Part shown: positions 27,138-37,498 of the stretch, one piece after another
Numbering within the stretch: the stretch's first letter is position 1
Layout of the letters: each line of letters opens with the position of its first letter
Origin: Candidatus Saccharimonadota bacterium
Lineage (GTDB): Bacteria; Patescibacteriota; Saccharimonadia; Saccharimonadales; Saccharimonadaceae
Reading direction: 5' to 3'
DNA: 64,000 bases
Assembly (NCBI GenBank): GCA_030445245.1
Contig: JAUCSD010000001.1
Span: 936,671 to 1,000,670 of the forward strand
Notes under the pieces: model-generated
The model's database searches: none
What the model saw: the letters and a program-made list of their open reading frames with translations, nothing else
Told to the model about the DNA's origin: nothing
Position numbers and translations under genes: made by a program

Positions 27138-28958
27138 CTACTCGACAGTAACACTCTTAGCCAGGTTGCGTGGTTGATCGACATCGTTACCGCGAGCTAC
27201 GGCTATGTAATAGGCAAATAGTTGCTGCAATACGTTGAGTGCAATCGGTGCTAAAATATCAAGTTTTGTGTCCACGCGTACTACCGTCTCGGCATCAATC
27301 TCCTTGGCACTGTTTGTGATTGCCAAGACATGGCCACCTCTCGCATTGATCTCAGACAGCCCACTAATAGACTTATCGAATAACCACCCTTCCATAAGTA
27401 GGACGACTTCAAAGAAGCGATCATCCAATAGGGCAATTGGACCATGCTTGAGTTCACCGGTCGCATAGCCTTCGGCCTGGATGTATGAGATTTCTTTTAA
27501 CTTTAATGCCCCTTCCAAAGCTACGGGGAATAATGTGTCGCGTCCAAGGAAGAGCGCATGATCATAGCTGGCATATTTTTTAGCTACTTCTGCCATCTCT
27601 TTTTGATGCGTGGTGATTACTTTCTCGATTTCGTCAGGAAGCAATGCCAACTCCTCAACGTATTGCGCCGTTCTTTGGACGCTGACCCCTTTTGCCTGCG
27701 CCACCTGCACGCCGAACATCGTCAGCGCCGCCACCTGTGACGTAAAGGCCTTGGTACTGGCGACAGATATTTCCGGACCAGCATGCACGTATACACCACC
27801 ATCAACTTCACGAGCGATCGTCGAGCCAACTGCATTGATAATTCCAAGGGTAGTCACGCCACGACGTTTAACTTCCCGCAGACACGCCAGTGTATCAGCC
27901 GTCTCACCAGATTGCGATACTACGAGTGCTACGCTGTTTTTAGGCATATAGAAGGACCGATAGCGGAACTCTGACGCGATCACCACTTCAACGGTCAAAT
28001 TATCGACGAGCTGTTCAAGGTAGTAAGAGGCGAGTAAGCCAGCGTAATAGGCCGTACCGCAACCGATTATTGTCACATGTTCAATATCCTTTAACTGCTC
28101 GACAGTAAGGTTGAGGCCGCCGAGTTGAATACGTTTATCCTCAACGATTACCCGGCCGTTAAGGGTTGAACGAAGTGTCTGAGGCTGTTCGCTAATTTCT
28201 TTTAGAAGAAAATGATCATAACCTTGTTTTTGGATCGCTTGCATATCAACTTCGATTGTTTCAACTTGGGCTGAAATTGGCTGTGAGTTAAGATCTTGTA
28301 GCTCAACGCCGTCACGTCGACAAATTGCCATCTCACCATCATTTAGGTAAATAGCTTGGGATGTGTGACCAATAAGTGCCGAGGCATCGCTTGCAATCAG
28401 TGTCTCGTCTTTGCCGACACCGATGATAAGAGGACTTCCCGCTCGAGCCACGACTACCTCGTCAGGCTGCCGCGTTGAAACGACCGCGATACCATACGTG
28501 CCAACGACAAGCTGCAACGCCTTGCTTACCGCATCACATAATGACGTATCAACGCCATAAAAAGAATTAATAAGTGCAGCGAGGACTTCGGTATCCGTCC
28601 CACTAACAAAAGTGTGATCTTTAAGCTCGGCCTTCAGTTCCTTGTAATTCTCAATGATGCCATTATGCACCACATAAATATCGCCAGCCCTGTGCGGATG
28701 CGCGTTTATTTCTGAGGGCTCACCGTGTGTTGCCCAGCGAGTATGACCAATACCGACAGAGTCTTTGTTTTGATTGGTAGAAACGAGCTTGCCAAGCTCG
28801 GCAACTTTGCCGTTAGCTCGCAGTAGTGTTGCCTGATTTGAACCATCGATAGTGACGATCCCGGCCGAGTCGTAGCCTCGATATTCTAGTCGACGAAGGC
28901 CACTGAGTAATACATCTTGCGCATCACGTTTCCCAATATACCCAACAATCCCGCACAT
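27138..28958 (-). CDS. glmS: Glutamine--fructose-6-phosphate aminotransferase
   Basis: 606 aa, full length. Starts MCGIVGYIG with Cys2 as the glutaminase nucleophile; GHTRWATHG, SGTDTEVLA and SGSG-type glutaminase motifs are present. Two SIS domains follow (CGTAYYAGLLASYY and VSQSGETADTLACL; FLGRDTLFPVALEGALKLKE), and the chain ends with DQPRNLAKSVTVE, the family signature. It makes glucosamine-6-phosphate for peptidoglycan and the surface glycans assembled by neighbours. GGAGG lies nine bases before the ATG, an ordinary ribosome-binding-site start. Confidence 0.97.
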   Translation of the reverse strand: MCGIVGYIGKRDAQDVLLSGLRRLEYRGYDSAGIVTIDGSNQATLLRANGKVAELGKLVSTNQNKDSVGIGHTRWATHGEPSEINAHPHRAGDIYVVHNGIIENYKELKAELKDHTFVSGTDTEVLAALINSFYGVDTSLCDAVSKALQLVVGTYGIAVVSTRQPDEVVVARAGSPLIIGVGKDETLIASDASALIGHTSQAIYLNDGEMAICRRDGVELQDLNSQPISAQVETIEVDMQAIQKQGYDHFLLKEISEQPQTLRSTLNGRVIVEDKRIQLGGLNLTVEQLKDIEHVTIIGCGTAYYAGLLASYYLEQLVDNLTVEVVIASEFRYRSFYMPKNSVALVVSQSGETADTLACLREVKRRGVTTLGIINAVGSTIAREVDGGVYVHAGPEISVASTKAFTSQVAALTMFGVQVAQAKGVSVQRTAQYVEELALLPDEIEKVITTHQKEMAEVAKKYASYDHALFLGRDTLFPVALEGALKLKEISYIQAEGYATGELKHGPIALLDDRFFEVVLLMEGWLFDKSISGLSEINARGGHVLAITNSAKEIDAETVVRVDTKLDILAPIALNVLQQLFAYYIAVARGNDVDQPRNLAKSVTVE

Positions 28959-28995
28959 ACGTAGCCTCCATTTTTTTCTTGTACTCTATTGTAGC

Positions 28996-30828
28996 CTATT
29001 GCCCACCGTAGCCATAGCCGTAACCAGGGAATCGCACTGCTGGCTTATGGAAATTAGTGATCTTGAGTGGCTGCTCAAATGGCTTGTCGGCTGCAGCGAT
29101 ATAGAGCTCGCTATTATTCTTTGAGAGGAGAACGTACTTGTCACCATACCAACCATAGGCTGTGTCTTCGGATTGATTCGCCAGTGCTAAAGTATCTTTA
29201 CCGTCCTTGTCGCCAACAAAAAGGCTATTCTTTCCATCGCGTGATTCAGACCAAAATGTCTTTTGACCATTTGGCGACACAAGATAGGTCGGATAAGCGG
29301 TGTTATAGAACTTATCATCAGTGTTTGAAATACTTTTTACTGTACCGCCTTCATATTCGTAGTACGTCGCTGTCACATTATCAGCAGAAACTCTAAAATA
29401 AATTCCTTGTGGCTGATAGAGCGATGCATTAACAGTAATCTCGCGCTGCATCGCAAACTCCTTTACGCGTTGCTTCTGGCTACCGTCAGGATTAACAGTC
29501 ATAATGGCCGACTTTTTATCTGACGGTGCCGAAACGGACTGACCTTGATTCCAGACTTTTGTGTAAACTATTTTATTGTCCAATATATATGGATAGCCTA
29601 TCGACTCAGACTGATAATCGTAATAGTTTGAACCTGATGCTGTCTTCTCATCAAGAATCGTCAGTTTGCCCGTCTCGGCGTCATAACTTTTGAGTCGCTG
29701 TGTTTGACCGTCCCAGAGATTTGCATTATTGCGCGTAACAATGTAGATGAACCTGTGATCCGACCAGCCTACTAACTGAAAACTAGCATCACCTTCATCA
29801 ATGGTTTTTAGACTCCCCGATTTAGCATCAACAAGATAGAGTTGACCACTCTTTTTCTCATCTGCATCTCGTTTAGCCGAAAGTGCCATATAATTCCAAT
29901 CTCGAGCGGCGAGGAGAACTGTGTCATTATCGTTCTCGTTGCCCGTCCCTTCAACAACGACGCTGGCATTACTGCCATCAAGATAAGATTTCATCACATT
30001 GATTGTGCCGGTTTGCTTGCTCAGATAATACACATTTCCCACAGGTGTGAGTACGGCTTTGTTTGCATCAGCCTGATCAGTTACTTTAACTTCAATAGCT
30101 GTCTTATTGTAACCATCGAGACTTACCATGCCTTGAAGTGCTTTTTTATCTGCTGGTAATACAATTATCGCGATGCCCTTGTCGTCTGTCACTGCCGAGG
30201 TGTCATTTACCGTGATCGTTGCCCCGGCCAATATAGCATTAGTGATCTTATTGGTCACCTGGACTGTTACCTGCCGGCCTGTTGCCGCAAGTGACACATG
30301 AGCTTCTTTTGCCTCACTAAGAATAGGTACATCGTACGTCACTTCACCCGTTTTATAGTAGCCCTTCGCAATCTTAAGAGTGTAATGACCGACTGGCATA
30401 GCACCGAGTGTCACTTCGCCATTTTTGTCCGTCTTAGTATTTTTATCACCAACCGAAACTGTCGCTTGACTAACTGGCTTCATAGTTGAGGAATCCATGA
30501 CCATAACATGAATATCTTTCTTGATAAACGACCCGAGTATGCCATAGCGTGTTGTTGGCACGGCGAGAAGAATTGCCACAATGAGTACAACTGCAAAAAC
30601 GATTCCAGCAGCCTTGCCTCGTTTAGTGCTGAAAAAACGTTTGAGTCGGCCTGATTTCTTAACCGGCACGGTCGCACTATCGACAGACGCCTTTTCGTCT
30701 TCTGGCAATGAAGAGTCTTTCTTTTCTACCGCTTCCGTTGTTTCTTTTGGCTCTGAATCGTCGATTTTAGCGAAATCGTCGACATCTTCTTCAATCGCTT
30801 TTTTGGTTGTTTCTTCGTTTTTACCCAT
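28996..30828 (-). CDS. Membrane-anchored protein with two Ig-like modules and a propeller-like domain
   Basis: 610 aa. Residues 1-70 are acidic/basic and cytoplasmic; 73-93 (AAGIVFAVVLIVAILLAVP) span the membrane. Two carboxypeptidase-regulatory-like beta domains follow (IHVMVMDSSTMKPVSQATVS to about 180; VTVQVTNKITNAILAGATIT to about 265). From about 270 on, repeated strands such as NVYYLSKQTGTINVMKSY, GQLYLVDAKSGSLKTI, RLKSYDAETGKLTILDE and SLFVGDKDGKDTLAL suggest a TolB-like beta-propeller. Ends in a Gly/Tyr-rich tail. A surface binding role is likely. GGGGTGAAG precedes the ATG. Confidence 0.72.
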   Translation of the reverse strand: MGKNEETTKKAIEEDVDDFAKIDDSEPKETTEAVEKKDSSLPEDEKASVDSATVPVKKSGRLKRFFSTKRGKAAGIVFAVVLIVAILLAVPTTRYGILGSFIKKDIHVMVMDSSTMKPVSQATVSVGDKNTKTDKNGEVTLGAMPVGHYTLKIAKGYYKTGEVTYDVPILSEAKEAHVSLAATGRQVTVQVTNKITNAILAGATITVNDTSAVTDDKGIAIIVLPADKKALQGMVSLDGYNKTAIEVKVTDQADANKAVLTPVGNVYYLSKQTGTINVMKSYLDGSNASVVVEGTGNENDNDTVLLAARDWNYMALSAKRDADEKKSGQLYLVDAKSGSLKTIDEGDASFQLVGWSDHRFIYIVTRNNANLWDGQTQRLKSYDAETGKLTILDEKTASGSNYYDYQSESIGYPYILDNKIVYTKVWNQGQSVSAPSDKKSAIMTVNPDGSQKQRVKEFAMQREITVNASLYQPQGIYFRVSADNVTATYYEYEGGTVKSISNTDDKFYNTAYPTYLVSPNGQKTFWSESRDGKNSLFVGDKDGKDTLALANQSEDTAYGWYGDKYVLLSKNNSELYIAAADKPFEQPLKITNFHKPAVRFPGYGYGYGGQ

Positions 30829-30914
30829 ATAACTTCACCCCTTGTTACTTAAGATCATATTAGTTTTAGCATAAGCATGCAATAGGGCATAGCAATAATG
30901 AGTAAAACCGTCCG

Positions 30915-32690
30915 TTACTCTATGTAGCGTACCGTTTCTGGTGATAGACGAAGTAAACCTTCGTCATGACGTCGCTGGTCAAGATAATGTGCAGTAAACC
31001 CAATTGATCGACTAAGCACAAACAGGGCGTTGAAGAATTCAATATCAACTAACTCTTTTAGCTGCTCCTGACCGTACCCGAGTTCAGACTCCAAGATATC
31101 AAGCATAATTGCAGCGATTGCCCCGTCAACATTCAAGATGAGAATATCCTTCTTTGCTGTCGTAACATGTTCAACTGATCGTGCAAACATAAGATAGCGG
31201 TCACCGTTAGTGTTGCCGGCAAATTGAAGCAATGCCTGAACGCGAGGATCAGGTAGATCAACCCGATATTTCTTGTGGCCAATTCCGGGTATAGCTACAC
31301 CTTTTTTTGCAAAGTTCTCCGTAAATGTTCGTGCCGCTATTTCTTCCTGAACGCCTGCAAGCCAGTTGTCGGCAGCATCATTAATTGCCCCACCAAAGCG
31401 TGGTCCGATCGTCAACATACCGGCCGCCAGACTCGATACAAGATCTTTTCCGGCTCGTGCTGCCACGATAGTATTGATCGCACCTGATACATACGGACCA
31501 TGATCAACCAACATACGCAAGACATAATCGGTAAAATTGATAGCTCTCTGAGAGTCAATTTGCACGCCAAGGAGCATAGATAGGACAAGTGAAGCCATAC
31601 TCTGGCGCTCAATGGTTGTGAGTAAGTCACTACCAAGCAAGCTGGTTTCACCATGCCTATCACCGGATATGTGACTCACGATTAAGCTTTTGTGACGCTC
31701 ACCTATCGTATCGGATACCACCTCTCGCATTTCATTCTTATACAGGGCAAGTGTCGAAGCAACATCAGCGAAGGTTTCACAGACAGTAGCACCAGCTTCA
31801 CGAAGAATGTCTTTTTTAGCTGAAGCTGATTCGTCATGAGTAGCAGCAAATGCCTTAGCATGTCCGAACTGCGGCGGCGTTTCGAATAGTTCTGCTACCG
31901 TACCGGCGATGTACACGATTAGTTCTTTGGTCAGCTTCTTTTGCTCTATAAGTTTGGCAATCTCATATTCATCCACTCCACCAAGCTCGCCAAAATACAC
32001 GATACGCTTGGTTTGAGGGTCAGCTTCTGCTAACAGCAACGCGTCAGCTGGACTTGTTAATGGAAACCTATCTCCACCCAGTGCTAACCCGAATGAGAGA
32101 CCTAAACCAGCGGATGTAACCGTGTGGATCAACTCATTTACAATACCTCCGGAAGTTGAAACCACTGCGCAGTTACCAGGACTAATAATGTTAGCCGCCG
32201 ATATCTGCGCATGTTGCGTTCCACCGATAGCCCCCAATTTAAATCTACCAGGTAGCAATATGCCCACTGAAGAGGGACCAACAATGAGTATGTTTCTTTG
32301 TTTAGCTAATTTCAAAATTTCCAACGTATGGAATTCGGGAGTCTGTTCGGCAAAGATTGATCCTACTTTAAGATTAGGCAGTAGCTCAAATGCCTGTTTA
32401 CTCGACGATAAGACGCGGCGAGCTGATTGAACGTTAATAAAACCCGTGCACGCACGTTGTTGCTGTTGAGTAAGTTTTTCCAAACCTGATACGACTGGAA
32501 TGATAACTTCACTCTGACCCCAAAAATAGCGCTCTTGCTTACGACCACTCGCAACTATCGCCATAATGCTTGGCTGCTGCTTGCCAATTAAAAAGTCGTA
32601 GTCCAGCATCGACTGAATAATCCCCGAGTGCGAACCAAGACTAATAATTTTCATATCTTTTTCTGCACGCAGTTCATCTATCTGGATCAT
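30915..32690 (-). CDS. aclA-like: ATP-citrate lyase large subunit (AclA-type, citryl-CoA lyase part)
   Basis: 591 aa, the usual AclA length. Residues 1-320 are a CoA-binding/succinyl-CoA-ligase-alpha-like half with the phosphohistidine loop PQFGHAKAFA (His277) and YFGELGGVDEYEIAKLIE. Residues 340-591 are the citrate-synthase-like half with the three catalytic residues in order: His397 (DHGPYVSG), His472 (GIGHKKY) and Asp522 (LNVDGAI), followed by GFTAHYLDQRR. Together with the next gene it would cleave citrate with CoA and ATP to acetyl-CoA and oxaloacetate. Start ATG overlaps the stop of the small subunit (ATGA). The assignment to the family is strong; substrate preference in this organism is inference. 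Confidence 0.9.
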   Translation of the reverse strand: MIQIDELRAEKDMKIISLGSHSGIIQSMLDYDFLIGKQQPSIMAIVASGRKQERYFWGQSEVIIPVVSGLEKLTQQQQRACTGFINVQSARRVLSSSKQAFELLPNLKVGSIFAEQTPEFHTLEILKLAKQRNILIVGPSSVGILLPGRFKLGAIGGTQHAQISAANIISPGNCAVVSTSGGIVNELIHTVTSAGLGLSFGLALGGDRFPLTSPADALLLAEADPQTKRIVYFGELGGVDEYEIAKLIEQKKLTKELIVYIAGTVAELFETPPQFGHAKAFAATHDESASAKKDILREAGATVCETFADVASTLALYKNEMREVVSDTIGERHKSLIVSHISGDRHGETSLLGSDLLTTIERQSMASLVLSMLLGVQIDSQRAINFTDYVLRMLVDHGPYVSGAINTIVAARAGKDLVSSLAAGMLTIGPRFGGAINDAADNWLAGVQEEIAARTFTENFAKKGVAIPGIGHKKYRVDLPDPRVQALLQFAGNTNGDRYLMFARSVEHVTTAKKDILILNVDGAIAAIMLDILESELGYGQEQLKELVDIEFFNALFVLSRSIGFTAHYLDQRRHDEGLLRLSPETVRYIE

Positions 32691-33859
32691 TTACTTAGTC
32701 CTTCCAATGCCGAGCCGAGCGCCTCCACTATTGTTGTCAATGGATCGTAGACGCCACCTAGTATGCCATATTGTTCCAGCGTTGCACGGATGTTTTTAAG
32801 TCCGAGCTCCTGCCGTGGCCCACCGCGTCGAACATAGATCTTAACATGCTGAGCCGCCAACTGCTTGGCATTCGCATCAATTGCCGCGATCACCCCGCTA
32901 AATGTTGTCGCAATGTCTGTAAAGTTTGCTACCGCCCCGCCGATAAACAGTACTTTCCTTGGTGCTGGTGACGCCAAAAGCAACTCGAGAACTTCGCTAG
33001 TATATTTTTGTGCCTCGTGCGCCTGTGGATTACCGCTATATTCGCCATAGTTGGCCAGGCCTTTGCCAAAACCTTTGTTATAAATTTCATCAGCAATCAC
33101 GACGCTCGCGCCGCCGCCCGACAACAATAAAAAGATTGATCCATTTGGATTAATCACACTCAAGTTAAACGATGCAACCGAACCTTTATCGAGCAGTCGC
33201 ACTGCAGTTTCCTGCGAATACGTCGTCTTTTTTGGCTCACGTATATCACTATTTTGCCAGCTGCTCACAAAACTTTGACCAGCGTCATCAACCTCAATCG
33301 CCAGATCTAGTAGTAAAATTCCGTTGTCTGTTTGAATGTAAGGATTAATTTCGAGGAACGTGAAGTGATTTTGCTTGTAGCTTTCGACAAGTGCATAGAG
33401 CTGCTCGACAGTAAACAATGTTTGTTGAGCCAATGCGTCCCAGTCGGTCGCTTCGTTAATCGCAACGGTCACAATACTCTCGGGATTTGTTTCAATATCA
33501 ACACCACCATGCTTACTGAGGGATAAGTTTAGCCCAGTCCGGCCGTGCGATATCGAGATATAGCGTTCGGCTACACTATCATGGCTGACATAGGGCTCAA
33601 CAATAAAATGCTCGAATCCTTCACTGACATATTTTTTTACAATTGCAGCAATGTCCATTTTTGGCACATCGAGCACAACCAAGCCGCGCTTGAACCGACC
33701 CTTCACCGCTTGGTCGACTTTCACAACGTAGCGCGAGAAACCTGCAATAGCCTTCAGCGAGTCGGCAGTAGTATCGATTCCCCAGCCAATATAGGGCAGA
33801 TCAAGTGCATCATGGACAATCTTTTTTGATATATATTCTGACAATTTTCTACGGGGCAT
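32687..33859 (-). CDS. aclB-like: ATP-citrate lyase small subunit (AclB-type, ATP-grasp part)
   Basis: 390 aa, matching the N-terminal third of eukaryotic ATP-citrate lyase and bacterial AclB. Motifs seen: FIVEPYVSHDSVAERYISIS, HGGVDIETNPE, FTFLEINPYIQTDNGILLLDLA (metal and nucleotide binding), LLLSGGGASVVIADEIYNKG, LANYGEYSGNP, and VRRGGPRQELGLKNIR (citrate/phosphate loop region). It carries the ATP-grasp fold that phosphorylates the His of the large subunit. First gene of a two-gene operon. GGATAAAC precedes the ATG. The ATG neighbours an acyltransferase gene on the same strand ten bases upstream. Confidence 0.9.
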   Translation of the reverse strand: MPRRKLSEYISKKIVHDALDLPYIGWGIDTTADSLKAIAGFSRYVVKVDQAVKGRFKRGLVVLDVPKMDIAAIVKKYVSEGFEHFIVEPYVSHDSVAERYISISHGRTGLNLSLSKHGGVDIETNPESIVTVAINEATDWDALAQQTLFTVEQLYALVESYKQNHFTFLEINPYIQTDNGILLLDLAIEVDDAGQSFVSSWQNSDIREPKKTTYSQETAVRLLDKGSVASFNLSVINPNGSIFLLLSGGGASVVIADEIYNKGFGKGLANYGEYSGNPQAHEAQKYTSEVLELLLASPAPRKVLFIGGAVANFTDIATTFSGVIAAIDANAKQLAAQHVKIYVRRGGPRQELGLKNIRATLEQYGILGGVYDPLTTIVEALGSALEGLSK

Positions 33860-33868
33860 AGTTTATCC

Positions 33869-35140
33869 TTATTCGGTCGTGTCTTCTTCTCTCAGTAAGA
33901 ATTTATCACTCAAGCGTTTACGTACGTCAGCCCATACTAATAAAAGCTTGTCTTTGTAGTTGATCGCCAACTGCGGTAATGTGAATTCTCGTTTTCCTTC
34001 GTATATGTGAGCGATGGACTGCGAGAAACGAACTGCGGGTGCGTCAACATATCTTTCGAATAAAAACGTCGCTATTGCTAGGACAGGCACGGAACACGCA
34101 ATAGCTACAACAACTGATCGGTTATATCCCATAAATTGGTGAAAATAGAGAAATAGACCAGTTGTCATCGTAAATAAGATGGGGATATGTACTAGGTAAA
34201 GTGAGAAGGTGTATCTACCCAGCATACTCATATATTTCATTGAAAATACTTTGGCAATTTGCGTCGTTGTTAATACGGTAAATACTGCGATACTTGCACC
34301 TATGGTTGTGTATAGTACAAAATTATTAATGCCCGTTGTAACGGGTAATTCCAACGCTGAATAAATCGTATTCGTAACAGCCCCTACTGGAAAACCGCCA
34401 CAAAAAATAGCAATACCTACGAGAAGTACTGCGCTCAAACCGCGCTTCCTAGGTTGTAGATATCCTTTGCTATACAAATCTGCGAAAATCATGCCAATGA
34501 TAAATGGGATAAACCACGTATTAAACAAGATAACCAGCAATAGAGTGTAGGCGAACCATCGATGTTTTGAATGGGCAAACAACAATGCAAACCCAAACAC
34601 CAAAAACGAACCCACAAATTCTGACGTCATCGTCCATAGTACGTTGTTGTATGCGCTTTGGCCGCTAACGAATATTCCCCAGACAGCATTTCTAACAGCA
34701 TCAAAAAGACTAGGTACAAATGCCCAGTTCATTGCGAGCCATCCCGACTGCGTTACAACAGCAGCCTGTGTTGTATGAGATGCGCCCAGTTTAATCAAAA
34801 GATAACAAATAAGTACAGAGGCGAGCGCTGGCAACATAAGTCGGGTATACCGCTTCGTTGCTAAACTTTTAATAACAGACGGATCTTTCGTTTGAAAAAA
34901 TTTGATAGAAAGAACAAATCCACTCAAAACGAAGAATATAGCGACAGCAAATGTCCCTGAGAGCAGAGCCATGACTGGATTGCCATATAAGTTATCTTCA
35001 AAACGAGTATGTTGCACTAAAGTTGGATTGCCAATAGGCCCAAAAAATGCCAACAAATAGAATGCCAACAAAAAGTGATATAGCACGACAGTCACGGCTG
35101 CAAGACCACGTAATCCCTCTAACTCCTTGAAATGACGCAC
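33869..35140 (-). CDS. Acyltransferase 3 family membrane protein (OafA-like)
   Basis: 423 aa with about ten spans and a GTG start. MRHFKELEGLRGLAAVTVVLYHF carries the R-G-x-A-x-x-x-V-x-x-x-H signature of the acyltransferase 3 family, with the conserved His in the first span; AVAIFFVLSGFVLSIKFF follows. It would O-acetylate (or otherwise acylate) surface glycans or peptidoglycan outside the membrane, using an acetyl donor from inside. Its C-terminal 60 residues are basic and cytoplasmic. Placed directly upstream of the ATP-citrate lyase pair on the same strand, so possibly co-transcribed with an acetyl-CoA-producing enzyme. Confidence 0.85.
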   Translation of the reverse strand: MRHFKELEGLRGLAAVTVVLYHFLLAFYLLAFFGPIGNPTLVQHTRFEDNLYGNPVMALLSGTFAVAIFFVLSGFVLSIKFFQTKDPSVIKSLATKRYTRLMLPALASVLICYLLIKLGASHTTQAAVVTQSGWLAMNWAFVPSLFDAVRNAVWGIFVSGQSAYNNVLWTMTSEFVGSFLVFGFALLFAHSKHRWFAYTLLLVILFNTWFIPFIIGMIFADLYSKGYLQPRKRGLSAVLLVGIAIFCGGFPVGAVTNTIYSALELPVTTGINNFVLYTTIGASIAVFTVLTTTQIAKVFSMKYMSMLGRYTFSLYLVHIPILFTMTTGLFLYFHQFMGYNRSVVVAIACSVPVLAIATFLFERYVDAPAVRFSQSIAHIYEGKREFTLPQLAINYKDKLLLVWADVRKRLSDKFLLREEDTTE

Positions 35141-35190
35141 CTTATTAATAGCGTTATACCCTCTTCCTACCAGCTGATTATACCATGATA

Positions 35191-35337
35191 ATGGATGTTG
35201 TCAGGCTCAGTCATTATCAGGAATTGGATGTCTTCGCTAAAACTTACGGGCGTTTTCAGTACCAACCAAAAGTGAATACCCTCATCATGAAGCGGTTAAC
35301 TGAACTCGTTATTTATTTTTTGTGGCCTAAGGCTTGA
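35191..35337 (+). CDS. Possible small protein (48 aa)
   Basis: A 48-codon frame fills the gap between two minus-strand genes (starts MDVVRLSHYQELDVFAKTYG, ends YFLWPKA then TGA) and its end overlaps the convergent nucleotidyltransferase gene by 25 bases. TATACC is six bases before its ATG, like the leaderless genes of this window. No motif recognised. It could equally be a remnant. Confidence 0.3.
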   Translation: MDVVRLSHYQELDVFAKTYGRFQYQPKVNTLIMKRLTELVIYFLWPKA

Positions 35338-35765
35338 TTGATTCGCGTAGAGGAGTCGGCTTTTTCTACGCCCCCCACTCCGAAGATCATCTGTATACCT
35401 CTTGTTCTACACATAGCCGCCTCTGGACCAGGAATTGCTTCTGGGTCAACTCGGTCACCACCATTCGCAAAGATCAGTTCGTCCTGCGGATATCTATCGG
35501 CAAGCATGCTGAGTGTTTCCGTTACGGGATACCTTGGATCTTCTTTATCGATCGCAATGACTACCTCGTCCACATCCCGGAGAGCAGCGAGTAACCTTGC
35601 GCGATTCTGTTCACTAAGGATAATCTTACCTTTTTTTGTAATCTGTTGCATGTCGCTATTAACGATGACCACCAGCTTATCACCCATTTTTGCAGCTGCT
35701 TCAATTAAATCAATATGACCACCGTGCAGTGGGTTAAAGAATCCACTAATAATAACTATCTTCAT
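35313..35765 (-). CDS. Cytidylyltransferase-like nucleotidyltransferase
   Basis: 150 aa. Single-domain HxGH nucleotidyltransferase: GFFNPLHGGHIDLIEAAAKM at the N-terminus, then VVIVNSDMQQITKKG and SEQNRARLLAALRDVDEVV as in the RfaE2/glycerol-3-phosphate cytidylyltransferase group. GGDR near 103 and a C-terminal STRINQALG (S-T-R/S-S motif) fit. It would make an activated sugar- or polyol-phosphate for surface glycan synthesis. AAGGAG is well placed before the ATG. Substrate unknown. Confidence 0.82.
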   Translation of the reverse strand: MKIVIISGFFNPLHGGHIDLIEAAAKMGDKLVVIVNSDMQQITKKGKIILSEQNRARLLAALRDVDEVVIAIDKEDPRYPVTETLSMLADRYPQDELIFANGGDRVDPEAIPGPEAAMCRTRGIQMIFGVGGVEKADSSTRINQALGHKK

Positions 35766-35829
35766 ATTGCTCCTTGATTATTACCTTAGACATACTGATG
35801 TCGGTAGTATCTTATTATACTGCATATTG

Positions 35830-35835
35830 TATACT
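35830..35835 (+). promoter_or_regulatory. -10 hexamer 6 nt before a start codon (leaderless)
   Basis: TATACT, six bases before the ATG at 35842. It decides the start of the NUDIX gene against an upstream in-frame start. Confidence 0.5.
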
Positions 35836-35841
35836 ACCTTT

Positions 35842-36366
35842 ATGGAAATGAACTTTTGTCGGCGCTGTGGTGCCATATTGTCTCTGGAAAATGGTCATGT
35901 ATACAGATGTGAAAGTGGGCATACTATCTTTGCCAATGCTTCACCGGCCTCATGCTTATGGCTTCTCAACGATAAAAATGAGCTACTAGTAGTCGTTCGC
36001 GCTCTCAATCCCGGCAAAGGCATGCTCGATGCACCCGGTGGTTTTAATGATGGCGCAGAAACATTTGAGACAAGTGTAGCTCGGGAACTTGAAGAAGAAG
36101 TAGGCCTTAAACCAACGGACTACACCCGCCCACAATACCTGCTTAGTGACCTCGATGCGTACGACTATAAAGATGAGACGATTGATGTTCTTTGCTGTGT
36201 TTATCATGCACGTCTCATTGGTAATCCTCCGATCAAGGCACAGGATGATGTTGCAGAAGCACGTTTTATTGCCATAGCTGACATTGATCCGAGCATGATT
36301 TACTTTGATTCGGTACGTGAAGGATTCTTGAAGTTAAAGTCTCACATAGACCATGACTCTCATTAA
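35842..36366 (+). CDS. NUDIX hydrolase with zinc ribbon
   Basis: 174 aa. A small Cys motif FCRRCGAIL...CESGH at the N-terminus (NudC/NUDT12-like ribbon), then the NUDIX box GGFNDGAETFETSVARELEEE (G-x5-E-x7-REL-x-EE-x-G). It would hydrolyse a nucleoside diphosphate linked to another group, such as NADH-like or sugar nucleotides. The start at 35842 is preferred because TATACT lies six bases before; an in-frame start at 35767 would run through this promoter. Divergent from the nucleotidyltransferase. Confidence 0.85.
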   Translation: MEMNFCRRCGAILSLENGHVYRCESGHTIFANASPASCLWLLNDKNELLVVVRALNPGKGMLDAPGGFNDGAETFETSVARELEEEVGLKPTDYTRPQYLLSDLDAYDYKDETIDVLCCVYHARLIGNPPIKAQDDVAEARFIAIADIDPSMIYFDSVREGFLKLKSHIDHDSH

Positions 36367-36423
36367 AAAGATGAATGTTGTAAAAAATAAATACTTGATT
36401 GCTTCTGAATAATACAACAATGA

Positions 36424-37494
<1,071 letters not shown>

Positions 37495-37498
37495 CAGA

